In this document: in pieces, positions 18,901 to 26,214 of the stretch
How the letters are laid out: the number at the start of each line of letters is the position of its first letter
Position numbering within the stretch: position 1 is the first letter of the stretch
Assembly (NCBI RefSeq): GCF_052065835.1
Contig: NZ_JBQHTG010000003.1
Coordinates: 310,001-374,000, forward strand
From: Laedolimicola sp934402125
GTDB taxonomy: Bacteria; Bacillota; Clostridia; Lachnospirales; Lachnospiraceae
Reading direction: 5' to 3'
Length of the DNA: 64,000 nucleotides
The notes under the pieces: generated by a model
Database searches by the model: none
Told to the model about the DNA's origin: nothing
Seen by the model: only the letters and a program-made list of their open reading frames with translations
Made by a program: the position numbers and the translations under genes

Positions 18901-21745
18901 GAATGCAGGCGGCTTTGCCGGGGAGCTTCTGGGCTATTGTCAGAAGTTTACCAGCCAGGCGTCAGCCACTGCGGAGACAGTTGCCGAGCTGGCTTATCCG
19001 CAGACGAAGGTGTATTCCTCCATCATCTCCGGTAAGATTTCCGGAGGCTATAACGTGGGAGGTTTTGTGGGCATCTTTGACAAGGGTCTGCGTCCCATCG
19101 ACCCGGAGAACGGTAAGGAACTGGATGACAGAGACACCGGTTACACCCCGTATCTGAGTCAGAATTATTACTACAAGCTTGTACTGGCTCCGGTTTCCCT
19201 GAACTGCGCCAGCGTGACAACCCTGAAGCTTACCTATAACAATGTGGCAGAAATCACCGATACAGGAAACGACGAGGGAATCGGTTACCTGCGTGTCTAT
19301 GAGGGAATCAAGAGTGAGAAACCCACCATCGCAACACAGCTGGGACAGATTATACCCAAGGTAGAAGCGGACAACAAAAAGACGTTGACGGAGGAGAAAG
19401 CAAAGGAGACTGCGAAGGTCAGCGACGAGGTGCTTGCATCCGGCTGGTTCTATTACAACAAGGTGACTCAGAACGGCTTATATCTGCATGATGGATCCGG
19501 TAATGACCGAATCTTTGATACCCGTGTCTGCCAGAAGGAGGGAACCACAGTGACGTTCCCGTGGCTGCGTTCTAATAGCTGGAATTATATTCTGTTTACG
19601 GACGGTGAAAAACCGGAGGGCTATGTGGCTTCGGGTTGGTATCTGAAGCAGTGTTACGGAATGAACAAGGTTAATGCAGATAAATTACAGAATGGCTTTG
19701 CGGGACAGGACGGTATCCTGCTTCCGGCAGCGGCCAGAGGAAGCGACGCGTCCGGTATCTCCCTTCTGTATTCCGATGCGGATATTGCGGTGGAGCCGGA
19801 TACCCTGAAGCTGTACGCCAGCGGAATCGACCGGCTGAATATCGATGTGCCGGAGGATATCATGGGCTATGGCCTGACCTGGCAGGTGGAGAATACGGAG
19901 GGTGATGTGACTGCGTCCGGCTCCATCGACGAGCTTCTGGCTTCCAGAAGCGGCGGAGGCGGGGCGACCATCAGTCTGCGCTATGATTTTAACAGTTATC
20001 TGACACTGACACTGAAGATGGAGGGTGAGACCTGTGAAACCTATGCGGTGGATCCGGCAACCCTTGCGAGAACCCTGTCCTCCAGCGGCAGCGACCAGTA
20101 TTATATCCGAAGCGGCGGCGTAGTCTCCGTATCGGCGCTGGCAGAGGCCCTGAAGGCAGAGGAGAGTGAGAATGGGGCAGAGCAGGCCGGAGCCTATGCG
20201 GATCAGGCGTTCGCGGCAGAGGGAAGCTTTGTACATCTCTATGGAACAAAGGCACTGAAGGAAGACGGACAGATCGTAGATCTGACCACAGGTGAAGTCA
20301 CCGGAGGCGTAGAGAAGGCGGCTGTAGGAACGGCGTGTCTGAACAGCCAGGCGGCATACACCACTTATACAGACAGCGGAACGATTCTGGATCTGTATTC
20401 CGAATATTCTCTGGCTACCACAGACGGACTGACGGCGGCGCGCCGGTTCCGCTTATTTGCCAAGGAGGGACAGACCTTCGCGGTAGATGTGGATACGGCA
20501 TACGCGGACGGAGCGGGAATCCATGATATCATTGCGGACGTCTACGCCAATGGACAGAATCAGTATCAGTATCTGTCCTATCTGACGGCGGACGGAAGCG
20601 TGAAGGATCTGGGTGACCGGCTGCACTGGCCCACCGAGCTGAAAAACAGCGGACTGGGCGAGCTGGCAGGCAATATCCGCGGTACGGAGCCGATTCTGCT
20701 GGTTCGCTACCAGGATAATACGGTGGCGGCCTTCCAGTATCTGACCGGAACCCTGGTGGCGAAGGACAGCGGAGAGCAGAAGAAACTGAATTTCGTAAAT
20801 TACGCGACCATCTGGCTGATGGATCTGAAGTCCCAGTTCCGGAAGGCGGACAATACCGCTTACCTGGCTGCTGTGGATCTGGCCGGCAATCTGGCGCAGG
20901 AGCCGATCGATACGGATACGGCGCTGAATGTCATCGGCAAGGCCGGAGGCGGCGAGGGCGTCGTAGAGGAAGATACCAGAAGCGCAGACCGGGTAACCGT
21001 GGGCACCAACCTGGTGGATGGCACGCTGAACGCAGCGGGAGCCGACTGGAAGGAAGAAGTGCTGCAGGCCAAGGGACCGAAGGGACAGGGCTTCCTGGAA
21101 GAAGCAGGGGCGCTCCTTGAGGACGCTCTGACGGAGCTGGCGACCGGCGAGAAGCGCGCGGAAGGCGGCGAACAGACGAAAGCGGCAGTGATTACGCCGG
21201 AGAATGCGGAAAGTCTGAAGGATACGGCGGAGACGCTTCTGACAGACACCGTGAACGCCGGAAAGCTGAAGCAGAAGCTGATGGCAGAGGGCGTATCAGA
21301 GAAGGAGGCCGCAGAGCTTCTGGCTCTCTATGGAAAATCTGTGCAGACAGCCATTGACAGCGCTGCTGCCTACAGTGTGGCGGAAGGCGCGGAAGCCGGA
21401 GGCTCCACGGAGGCGGACGGAACCGGTAAGGGAAGCGGAGATAAGAAAGAGCTGCCCACCGACGGCTACGTCATCGCCATGAACAGCGAGACCGGCGAGT
21501 ACGAGGTTTACAGCGAACAGGATCTGCTGGACGGCAAAAAGCCGCAGGCTTCCCTGGTAAGCGAAAACCAGAAGCTGACGGCGCTGAAGTCTGCCGGACT
21601 GCTGAAGAATACAGGCATTGACCTGGAAGCACTGAAGGTAACGGCGGAAGAAAACAGTCAGGGTATCCTGCTGCTGGCATGCGCGGGCGGAACTGTTCTG
21701 ATTCTGCTGCTGGTTATGTACCGGAAGCGAAAGAAAATTGGATAA
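9956..21745 (+). CDS. Giant surface protein (3929 aa) with membrane helices at both ends
   Basis: Residues ~9-27 are a membrane helix. Residues ~35-230 are the beta domain apparently shared with the 238-aa and 597-aa proteins. Residues ~245-365 are an acidic then Ser/Gly/Asn-rich linker. Fibronectin III-like repeats follow to ~1090. A jelly-roll, carbohydrate-binding-like domain lies around 1095-1212 (VYYFDHVRENDAYESYVAFY). Three blocks of GLUG-like beta-helix repeats follow (~1430-1800, ~1930-2270, ~2470-3060), with many copies of the type AGGIVGY or VGGFVGI. Then come further beta domains and an Ala/Glu-rich helical region (~3700-3810). Residues ~3903-3922 are a second membrane helix followed by RKRKKIG. 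No LPXTG is present. The basic tail and first helix predict both ends in or near the cytoplasm, with ~3870 residues outside as a closed loop. Last gene of the operon. Confidence 0.9.
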   Translation: MKKTLKDMRILLLLAVAIGGALAAMYFYQMKVLTHLTENAAVVTDSGVFRTLKNGTGEEGQKLELTEVSDRDPVYLRLGSMYVGADKIEADASLPFYVNNGGSVLFLLNNASLYNEEFETLDSFTGMYLADGMTYNYDKTQADDDSFLFARLSNGLILNARPMTVKIPGQTYVLPANSILYMDETTLNFYRNEGEDLSFGKVMSTSMAEVTIADKTYSYDELLQKLDLVNGKGSSDLNPKGDEPEREPLIPEKGDYADSDQRENDNNLEEADNRGEEAKEEYPLKPGVDQAAADKTTDQNSSAISNSGKGDSESSGSSSSGNGSGSSDSNSSAGSTGSGSSGNNAGNSVENGDNSGDKTDNGPSVPGEAVKIPFVAPTGKLTDLTTDIYSLSGNLTLNDPSMVLKRVTLELYWVPANEDGSSAGNVADIKKYQLMYRRTYKMAGPFTIDNLPPDTTIYIKGNLTYYTEGLETKTVSFYDSFENRVTTKAMDTMDPVYVDLEASKLDEHYLQNQIQIYDLRISGPNQNVVKKISKAVVNIKTYDRNDSNTTTVTGESKALTMSSLVLDRNYLYKKEGADYLSDVKQFSIPANSRVDYTIEFYDLFGNRLTNIESGYQENQVDEKEKSLSIVGGKGNYIPSGTSYTSRMLPTVKAVTVNNDNKADSIQELRFQVSLDDRHSALSADSDITLKLYQGEASEENLVGEEKISVADFSSTKDITFKNLTAGEQYQLLVYGDYDLQDNYGPQTEKLLGTLNASTISLSSYGRVNYVITAYHVKTQEETAETGTVYESATAQQVDTQINFRSTEQGLFKNGYVDTINMVLTKTGTDQKVFTGDLKKERLEALAVEGQGGAGEAQSSFTLAEIFGDDYTWADRTKPEPKVVLVYPDFASGTTENFWKLFTSSNGTRILRLDFGEGSLESFTGYQLYLTTYAKQGKKTHDISGRTNSTRRVQFSTLRQMPKLTYSDIMVYSSEIDFYDVEFNDPDQSIFNGKITVSDGSVSKSYTIDYSDGKKPGGKLSDTLQIKDLRVGSTYTVTISADQIRRSGTTSYRYNNLILFSYTFTAGDGISGSLSLDRLAFSLTGRGDNKKSYLLEDFDVFNGKENKGQIINANGTLSGNGSWRTTDFLEVEGGKVYYFDHVRENDAYESYVAFYNENKEPLRCFYNNSCRGRIFNGSYIQAPENAKYIRYSAVNDYKGEYNFYVGGCYAMEKEEGAEIVEKALKDGVEYKQNTILTISSDGTKDIRANAGKDALILTVRQDSSNQAIYTFYSDKKGRNVLKEVTVYPGCAADIPAGAKAVKLGGAGANADRSPALYVVDKEQKDWLNSADRSKMNSVVSAEVKDSRRNLVNNAKYTIRMYKDGQEIKGGDLPFKVEELLIGYENAEAGGRGSTRFTFECTPGSSYEFVLTATYRGRTLTLDTLTFSADRPKYVIASEDDLYKLVRYKEADFVVTADLDIPDNTYVVRSDRYPFNGTIDFQSHKVSITCSSSSTRIFRTLGSAAVLENLEFCPRIDTTVERRRLSNINPLAYDNYGIVQNILINLDLGSGYYQKNNCSGLFENNWGTIENFALYYAGGSNNYVGNYFGGLTVYNYGAIKNGMAYSSRWLQSITGDYRGNTETADTSYVGGIVASNQSGGSIKNVYSLMTVGVERDKRVGENQEFGGNMNTNGVLVGYVNGGRVSNCFTMGDLQELYWDKSESAGWGRYYKLYTKYTPTGCGTSDTGLKSRFRNSFYFTTSATAYEKKAAGALENGGNLNRMMDKTFYNSTVNSENAFVMSDVDAGFYPRVQMTETLVNRQEKLLYQKIAEAGEVSYVGATVTDLQNEYADMTLTFSNVRGWKIKNLQIDGLFVTDQKQTEATKETIAQSSYEQSPEGNFWYVKVRVWPNEQYRDEYKLLSLDTELGVLTGNVRDINRSIAVSFYKKVTQDNWLTAFTDKSGNYRLAEDIDMSAFSGDDHRTAAQVLYRGVTRANPFYGKLDGAGHTIRNLKLSTANSTSESGTQTLIPYTNGAVIKDLNFENVWIENASGATTPYAGILGEAAGQTEITGVYVKGIRIRNPYQYAGGIVADLNNSTMRDCVVRDLKVEAEEKTSSLRLGGIMGNNSASIVENCYAAGLNLDVSNAQANVVGVGGICGEASYSSSLSKTYAQGRIYTTSGEAGGITGLTNGRLNRSWAKVDISGSAVAGGIVGRVNSSSRVSQLLSVGNVSGKADSVGRIAGAITSDGTSFTTSYAYSGQQINSKILEDELDANALITGEELKLEANYWYYLNLGYCFNYSGVTSGYLPKLMNFAEDKLLPGQDDLDIAFALPGSVDFVVEEGATADYDETKKAYKLDFTLDLKTPGLSQEAQEAGSEAFYKTLKTALSGIAVPGMELNLVPAGAETDPKLCWSENKERFTWGDDGETLKLHMTDNVRIITYRDTYQATYGYTDNSGTLWELGDELDFGSPLYIHILSVVNTDTDGKADLEGSKEDLSTWYGAMKQEGKNYQNFLIETDLDFSILGTITDPDLINLNINRLEGAGFVEKEEDILNKLDKESVRKDYLLYQEAEGQKTDVPMKTLSNISIQATAASQSMIRVLQGTMQGICIAKFDWNNGSYDGSYVGIIGRNTGNIRFVDFDTNTIYAGKASDRVGCIADNRGSMEYVRAKDSRIYNAPATYLSRAGGLIGYNMSGITHCSAVGTKTGAGDYNFNVSITTSKNSNSVYTGGLVGYSENYVTLCYVDQIRVSGCQQSGALGGNINQRYGQLEDYMVDKSWQDTDLFYYCWVTNSSVSGMYQTGGVYGVASGTRRNYSKGNTVTQTDPASYYAGGVTGQLGSSAAQYDYVENCTVTTEGKGAGGISGYGDNYNYETVVNCQIQAKQNAGGVAGAIPDYYVRYSKVEGSTITATDSYAGGIVGYTASHSSTGTNAYIDCFVTGSQIKAGSYAGGLAGACYGKDTTFILIDDSVTVSADSYAGGVFGLVTGGKHYRHESGATVSASRQNAGGFAGELLGYCQKFTSQASATAETVAELAYPQTKVYSSIISGKISGGYNVGGFVGIFDKGLRPIDPENGKELDDRDTGYTPYLSQNYYYKLVLAPVSLNCASVTTLKLTYNNVAEITDTGNDEGIGYLRVYEGIKSEKPTIATQLGQIIPKVEADNKKTLTEEKAKETAKVSDEVLASGWFYYNKVTQNGLYLHDGSGNDRIFDTRVCQKEGTTVTFPWLRSNSWNYILFTDGEKPEGYVASGWYLKQCYGMNKVNADKLQNGFAGQDGILLPAAARGSDASGISLLYSDADIAVEPDTLKLYASGIDRLNIDVPEDIMGYGLTWQVENTEGDVTASGSIDELLASRSGGGGATISLRYDFNSYLTLTLKMEGETCETYAVDPATLARTLSSSGSDQYYIRSGGVVSVSALAEALKAEESENGAEQAGAYADQAFAAEGSFVHLYGTKALKEDGQIVDLTTGEVTGGVEKAAVGTACLNSQAAYTTYTDSGTILDLYSEYSLATTDGLTAARRFRLFAKEGQTFAVDVDTAYADGAGIHDIIADVYANGQNQYQYLSYLTADGSVKDLGDRLHWPTELKNSGLGELAGNIRGTEPILLVRYQDNTVAAFQYLTGTLVAKDSGEQKKLNFVNYATIWLMDLKSQFRKADNTAYLAAVDLAGNLAQEPIDTDTALNVIGKAGGGEGVVEEDTRSADRVTVGTNLVDGTLNAAGADWKEEVLQAKGPKGQGFLEEAGALLEDALTELATGEKRAEGGEQTKAAVITPENAESLKDTAETLLTDTVNAGKLKQKLMAEGVSEKEAAELLALYGKSVQTAIDSAAAYSVAEGAEAGGSTEADGTGKGSGDKKELPTDGYVIAMNSETGEYEVYSEQDLLDGKKPQASLVSENQKLTALKSAGLLKNTGIDLEALKVTAEENSQGILLLACAGGTVLILLLVMYRKRKKIG

Positions 21746-21772
21746 ACAAGGTTGCCGGAAACGGTGACGGAA

Positions 21773-21806
21773 AAAAATAGTGTCGGCCTCGGCCGACACT
21801 ATTTTT
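21773..21806 (+). terminator. Terminator of the rotary ATPase/surface protein operon
   Basis: A near-perfect palindrome with stem GTGTCGGCC/GGCCGACAC extended by A-T pairs on both sides, and a two-to-four base loop. It ends in a T run 27 bases after the stop of the giant gene. The flanking A and T runs would let it act in both directions. Confidence 0.9.
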
Positions 21807-21818
21807 CTGTACCCCCTG

Positions 21819-21847
21819 TTTACATTCGGGGAAAAATCGTGTACAAT
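21819..21847 (+). promoter_or_regulatory. Sigma-A promoter for the FAD oxidoreductase gene
   Basis: TTTACA (21819-21824), 17-base spacer, TACAAT (21842-21847), placed between the operon terminator and the next gene. The gene therefore has its own transcript and need not belong to the rotary operon. Confidence 0.75.
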
Positions 21848-21927
21848 AAAGAAAACGTGTGCCTTTCGGAAAGGGAGCAGGAAGCACAGAGAAGATCAAG
21901 AGAACAATCGGGAAAAAGGAGCTTTAC

Positions 21928-23490
21928 ATGAAAAAAGCAGTGATTATAGGCGCCGGACCGGCAGGTGTGACGGCGGCGTATGAGTTATTAAAAAAGTCGG
22001 ACGAGTATGAGGTACTGATTCTGGAGGAGAGTCAGGAGATCGGCGGTATCTCCCGCACAGTGCGTTACAATGGCAACCGGATGGATATCGGCGGACACCG
22101 TTTCTTCTCCAAGGACGACCGGGTAACAAAGTGGTGGGACGAGATTATGCCCCTGCAGGGTGCGCCCTCCTATGACGACCGCGTGCTGGGACGTACCGTT
22201 CCTCTTGCCCAGGGCGGACCGGATCCGGAGAAGGAAGACCGGGTGATGCTGACACGTAACCGTGTATCCCGTATCTATTACGGAAAGAAGTTTTACGACT
22301 ATCCGGTCAAGGTCAATGCGACTACTATCAAGAACATGGGCTTTGCCACCACCATGGTGGCGGGCTTCAGCTATCTGAAGGCTGCCGTAGCCAAGAAGCC
22401 GGAGGATTCCCTGGAGAACTTCTATATCAACTGCTTCGGCAAGAAGCTGTACTCCATGTTCTTCGAGGGCTATACCGAGAAGCTGTGGGGACGTCACCCC
22501 AGCGAGATTGACGCTTCCTGGGGTGCTCAGCGTACCAAGGGACTTTCCATTATGGGAATCCTGAAGGACAACGTACAGAAGCTGGTGCCGAAGAAGCAGG
22601 ACAAGCACCAGGTACAGACCTCCCTGATCGAGGAGTTCAATTATCCCAAGTACGGCCCGGGCCAGCTCTGGGAGACCGCTGCGTCTGAGGTAGAGAAGAT
22701 GGGCGGCGAGATCCGTAAGGGCTGCAAGGTGACCAGACTGCATACCGCGGACGGCCGGGTACAGAGCCTGTCCTACGTACAGAACGGCGAGGAGCATACC
22801 ATCGAGGGCGACATATTCATTTCCTCCATGCCGGTGAAGGATCTGGTAGGCGGCATGAACGATGTGCCGGAAGAGATGAGCAAGATTGCGGCTGGACTGC
22901 CCTATCGTGATTTCGTGACGGTGGGACTGCTGGTGGATAAGCTGAATCTGAAGAATGAGACGAAGCTGAAGACCCTGAACAATATTGTCCCGGACTGCTG
23001 GATTTACGTGCAGGACGTGGGCGTAAAGCTGGGCCGTATCCAGGTGTTCAACAACTGGTCCCCGTATCTGGTTTCCGATCCGGATCACAAGGTATGGATT
23101 GGTCTGGAGTATTTCTGCAGCGAGGGCGATAAGTATTGGAACATGAGCGAAGAGGAGTGGGTGAAGTTCGGTATCTCCGAGCTGGTAAAGATGGGCGTCA
23201 TCACCAGCGAGAAGGACGTGCTGGATTCCCACAGAGAGCGGGTGAAGAAAGCATACCCGGCTTACTTTGATACCTATGACCATATGGACGACCTGATTCA
23301 GTACCTGGATACCTTTGAGAACCTGTACTGCGTAGGCCGTAACGGTCAGCACCGCTACAACAACATGGACCACTCCATGGCTACCTCCTTCGAGGCTGTG
23401 GACAATATCCTGAGCGGCCGAAAGGATAAGAAGAATATCTGGAGCGTGAATACGGAGAAAGAGTATCACGAGGAAAAGAAGGAAGCATAA
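21928..23490 (+). CDS. NAD(P)/FAD-dependent oxidoreductase, protoporphyrinogen oxidase/UDP-galactopyranose mutase-like
   Basis: 520 aa from the ATG at 21928. The upstream ATG at 21859 is rejected because AAAAAGGA lies seven bases before 21928 and the protein then begins, as the family does, with the dinucleotide-binding motif VIIGAGPAGVTAAYELL. Further FAD-binding features are the glutamate after strand 2 (LILEES), the GGISRT and MDIGGHRFFSK block, and the C-terminal YCVGRNGQHRYNNMDHSM. The family includes amine oxidases and flavin mutases that act on sugars or isoprenoids; the substrate here cannot be told. No neighbour in its transcript helps: typA follows on the other strand. Confidence 0.85.
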   Translation: MKKAVIIGAGPAGVTAAYELLKKSDEYEVLILEESQEIGGISRTVRYNGNRMDIGGHRFFSKDDRVTKWWDEIMPLQGAPSYDDRVLGRTVPLAQGGPDPEKEDRVMLTRNRVSRIYYGKKFYDYPVKVNATTIKNMGFATTMVAGFSYLKAAVAKKPEDSLENFYINCFGKKLYSMFFEGYTEKLWGRHPSEIDASWGAQRTKGLSIMGILKDNVQKLVPKKQDKHQVQTSLIEEFNYPKYGPGQLWETAASEVEKMGGEIRKGCKVTRLHTADGRVQSLSYVQNGEEHTIEGDIFISSMPVKDLVGGMNDVPEEMSKIAAGLPYRDFVTVGLLVDKLNLKNETKLKTLNNIVPDCWIYVQDVGVKLGRIQVFNNWSPYLVSDPDHKVWIGLEYFCSEGDKYWNMSEEEWVKFGISELVKMGVITSEKDVLDSHRERVKKAYPAYFDTYDHMDDLIQYLDTFENLYCVGRNGQHRYNNMDHSMATSFEAVDNILSGRKDKKNIWSVNTEKEYHEEKKEA

Positions 23491-23504
23491 AGGTGACAGA
23501 TATA

Positions 23505-23538
23505 TAAGAGGGCGCGGCCGAAAGGCCGCCCCCTCTTA
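23505..23538. terminator. Bidirectional terminator between convergent genes
   Basis: A 15-bp stem with one C-C mismatch and a GAAA tetraloop, with A and T at its two edges. It lies in the 51-base gap between the oxidoreductase stop and the typA stop, so it can serve both. Confidence 0.85.
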
Positions 23539-23541
23539 GTT

Positions 23542-25368
23542 TTACGCTTTCTTAAATCCGGCTCTCTTTCTCAGGGTCGGATCCAGAATCTTCTTACGAA
23601 TTCTTAAGCTCTTCGGAGTGATCTCCAACAGCTCATCTGTATCGATAAACTCCAGACACTGCTCCAGGCTGAGTACCCGGGGTGTGGTCAGTTTCAGAGC
23701 CTCGTCGGCGCTGGAGGAACGGGTGTTGGTCAGCTTCTTGGTCTTGCAGACATTCAGCTCGATATCCTCTGCCTTGCCGTTCTGGCCGATTACCATGCCG
23801 GCGTAAACCTTTTCGCCCGGTCCGATGAACAGGGTACCGCGCTCCTGGGCGTTGAACAGACCATAAGTGATAGCTTCGCCCGCCTCGAAGGCAATCAGGG
23901 ATCCCTGCTTCCGGTACTGGATATCGCCCTTGTAGGGACCGTAGTTCTCGAAAATGGTATTCAGCACACCAGTACCCTTGGTATCGGTCATGAACTCGCC
24001 TCTGTAACCGATGAGTCCTCTGGCCGGAATCAGGAATTCCAACCGGGTCGCGCCGTTGCCGTTGCTGTGCATATTGATAAGCTCGCCCTTGCGCTCGCCC
24101 AGCTTCTGGATGACGTTTCCGGCATATTCGTCGTCTACATCAATGTAAGCGCGCTCCATAGGCTCCAGCTTCTTGCCCTTCTCATCGGTGTGGTAGAGCA
24201 CTTCTGCCTTGCTGACTGCGAACTCATAGCCCTCGCGGCGCATATTCTCGATGAGGACGGACAGATGCAGCTCGCCCCGTCCGGATACCTTGAAGCGCTC
24301 AGTGGATTCGGTTTCCTCCACGCGCAGGCTGACGTCGGTGTTCAGCTCCCGGAACAGGCGGTCGCGCAGATGACGGGAGGTGATATATTTGCCTTCCTTA
24401 CCGGCCAGGGGACTGTCGTTTACCAGGAAGTCCATGGAAATGGTAGGCTCGGAAATCTTCTGGAACGGAATGGCTACCGGGTTCTCCGGAGAGCACAGGG
24501 TATCACCGATGTGGATATCCGCAATACCGGAGATAGCTACGATGGATCCCACGGTTGCTTCGGATACGTCCACCTTATTCAGACCGTCAAACTCATAGAG
24601 CTTGCTGATCTTTACCTTCTTAAACTTGTCCGGGTCATGATGGTTTACCATGACCATGTCCTGATTGACACGGATCGTACCGTTGTCCACCTTACCGATA
24701 CCGATACGGCCTACATATTCGTTGTAATCGATGGTACTGATCAGAACCTGGGTTCCGGCCTCCGGATCTCCCTCCGGAGCAGGGATATAGTCCAGAATGG
24801 TCTCAAACAGCGGAGTCATATCCTTCGGCTCATCGTCCAGGCTGCGCATAGCGTAGCCTGCCTTGGCGGAAGCGAAGATGAAGGGGCAGTCCAGCTGCTC
24901 GTCGGAAGCGTCCAGATCCATGAACAGCTCCAGAACCTCGTCTACTACCTCGTTGGGGCGGGCCTCCGGACGGTCAATCTTATTGACACAGACGATAACC
25001 GGAAGATCCAGTTCCAGGGCTTTCCGCAGCACGAACTTGGTCTGGGGCATCGCGCCCTCAAAAGCGTCGACCACCAGGACAACGCCGTTTACCATCTTCA
25101 GGACACGCTCTACCTCGCCGCCGAAATCCGCATGGCCCGGGGTGTCGATGATATTGATCTTGGTGCCTTTATAGGTGACTGCCGTGTTCTTGGACAGAAT
25201 GGTGATGCCTCGCTCACGCTCGATATCGCCGGAGTCCATGACACGATCCGCGACCTCCTGATTGGCGCGGAATACGCCGCTCTGCTTCAGAAGCTCGTCT
25301 ACCAGTGTGGTTTTACCATGGTCTACATGGGCAATAATTGCAATATTTCTGATATCTTCTCTTTTCAT
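23542..25368 (-). CDS. typA: Ribosome-associated GTPase TypA/BipA
   Basis: 608 aa, the normal TypA length. The N-terminal G domain has AHVDHGKT (13-20), the switch phrase RERGITI, DTPGHADF and NKID. Domain II/III and the TypA-specific C-terminal domain follow, ending with basic residues (RKKILDPTLRKRAGFKKA). The family are translational GTPases that bind the 70S ribosome and help ribosome assembly and stress adaptation. It is a single-gene unit transcribed away from the SSB-like gene. A 447-aa open frame lies antisense to it and is a shadow. Confidence 0.97.
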   Translation of the reverse strand: MKREDIRNIAIIAHVDHGKTTLVDELLKQSGVFRANQEVADRVMDSGDIERERGITILSKNTAVTYKGTKINIIDTPGHADFGGEVERVLKMVNGVVLVVDAFEGAMPQTKFVLRKALELDLPVIVCVNKIDRPEARPNEVVDEVLELFMDLDASDEQLDCPFIFASAKAGYAMRSLDDEPKDMTPLFETILDYIPAPEGDPEAGTQVLISTIDYNEYVGRIGIGKVDNGTIRVNQDMVMVNHHDPDKFKKVKISKLYEFDGLNKVDVSEATVGSIVAISGIADIHIGDTLCSPENPVAIPFQKISEPTISMDFLVNDSPLAGKEGKYITSRHLRDRLFRELNTDVSLRVEETESTERFKVSGRGELHLSVLIENMRREGYEFAVSKAEVLYHTDEKGKKLEPMERAYIDVDDEYAGNVIQKLGERKGELINMHSNGNGATRLEFLIPARGLIGYRGEFMTDTKGTGVLNTIFENYGPYKGDIQYRKQGSLIAFEAGEAITYGLFNAQERGTLFIGPGEKVYAGMVIGQNGKAEDIELNVCKTKKLTNTRSSSADEALKLTTPRVLSLEQCLEFIDTDELLEITPKSLRIRKKILDPTLRKRAGFKKA

Positions 25369-25408
25369 AAATCATTTCCTCAATCTATAAAACTTCGTCA
25401 ACCCATAT

Positions 25409-25436
25409 AGTTTATCACATTTTCGGCTAATTACAA
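25409..25436 (-). promoter_or_regulatory. Possible typA promoter
   Basis: Read on the minus strand: TTGTAA, 16-base spacer, TAAACT, with TGTG just before the -10. It lies about 40 bases upstream of the typA start. The -10 box is a weak match. Confidence 0.45.
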
Positions 25437-25583
25437 GGAAAATCTGGTTTCCCCTAAATTTTTTTAGGGAAGGTGTTCTAAATGGAAAAATCTGGGCATA
25501 TATATTTATGAATAATACAGGAGTCCGGCGGAAACAGGCAAAAAACGCGATTTCCAAAGGCAGAAGAAGGGAGAACACAAACT

Positions 25584-26210
25584 ATGTCAGATAAGGTAAT
25601 TGAGAACAACCAGGTGTCGGTAAGCGGAGAAATTGTATCGGGATTTACGTTCAGTCATGAGGTATTCGGGGAAGGATTTTACATGATGGATCTTCTGGTC
25701 CGCCGCCTGTCTGACTCGGCGGATCTGATTCCGGTGATGATTTCCGAGCGGCTGATTGACGTAACGGCGGATTATGTGGGAGCCTTTATCCGTATCGGCG
25801 GACAGTTCCGTTCCTACAACCGGCACGAAGAGAAGAGGAACCGTCTGGTGCTGTCGGTATTTGCCCGGGAGGTGGAATTCCCGGAGGAGGAGCCGGAAAA
25901 TGCCAAGACCAACCAGATTTTCCTGGACGGCTATATCTGCAAGCCTCCGGTTTACCGGAAGACGCCCCTGGGCAGGGAGATCGCGGATCTGCTCATTGCG
26001 GTCAACCGTCCCTATGGGAAATCCGATTACATTCCCTGTATCTGCTGGGGCCGGAACGCCCGCTTCGCCTCCGGCTTTGAGGTGGGCGGCCACGCCCAGA
26101 TCTGGGGCAGAATCCAGAGCCGGGAATATGTAAAAAAGCTCAGTGAAACGGAGTCTGAGCGGCGGATTGCCTATGAGGTGTCCGTAAGCAAGCTGGAGTA
26201 CGAATACTGA
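25584..26210 (+). CDS. Single-stranded DNA-binding-like protein with two OB folds
   Basis: 208 aa, made of two tandem OB-like halves (~1-110 and ~112-208). The second half (IFLDGYICKPPVYRKTPLGREIADLLIAVNRPYGKSDYIPCICWG) closely follows the strand pattern of bacterial SSB. The C-terminus ends KLEYEY and lacks the acidic DDxxPF tail that recruits partners to the main replicative SSB. This suits an accessory SSB-like protein, of a type common in Clostridia. The 215-base gap to typA contains no other gene. Confidence 0.8.
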   Translation: MSDKVIENNQVSVSGEIVSGFTFSHEVFGEGFYMMDLLVRRLSDSADLIPVMISERLIDVTADYVGAFIRIGGQFRSYNRHEEKRNRLVLSVFAREVEFPEEEPENAKTNQIFLDGYICKPPVYRKTPLGREIADLLIAVNRPYGKSDYIPCICWGRNARFASGFEVGGHAQIWGRIQSREYVKKLSETESERRIAYEVSVSKLEYEY

Positions 26211-26214
26211 TCCC

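Noticed and set aside
9956..21745. Giant protein as a sortase-anchored or non-ribosomal peptide synthetase-type protein
   Set aside because: No LPXTG and no adenylation or carrier motifs; the repeats are fibronectin- and GLUG-like.
21859..21927. Upstream start for the FAD oxidoreductase
   Set aside because: It adds a basic, non-conserved stretch in front of the dinucleotide-binding motif, and the better ribosome binding site serves 21928.
21988..23469. 493-aa minus-strand open frame
   Set aside because: It mirrors the FAD oxidoreductase gene, which has strong family motifs; the antisense frame has none.
24067..25410. 447-aa plus-strand open frame
   Set aside because: Antisense to typA, whose G-domain motifs are clear.
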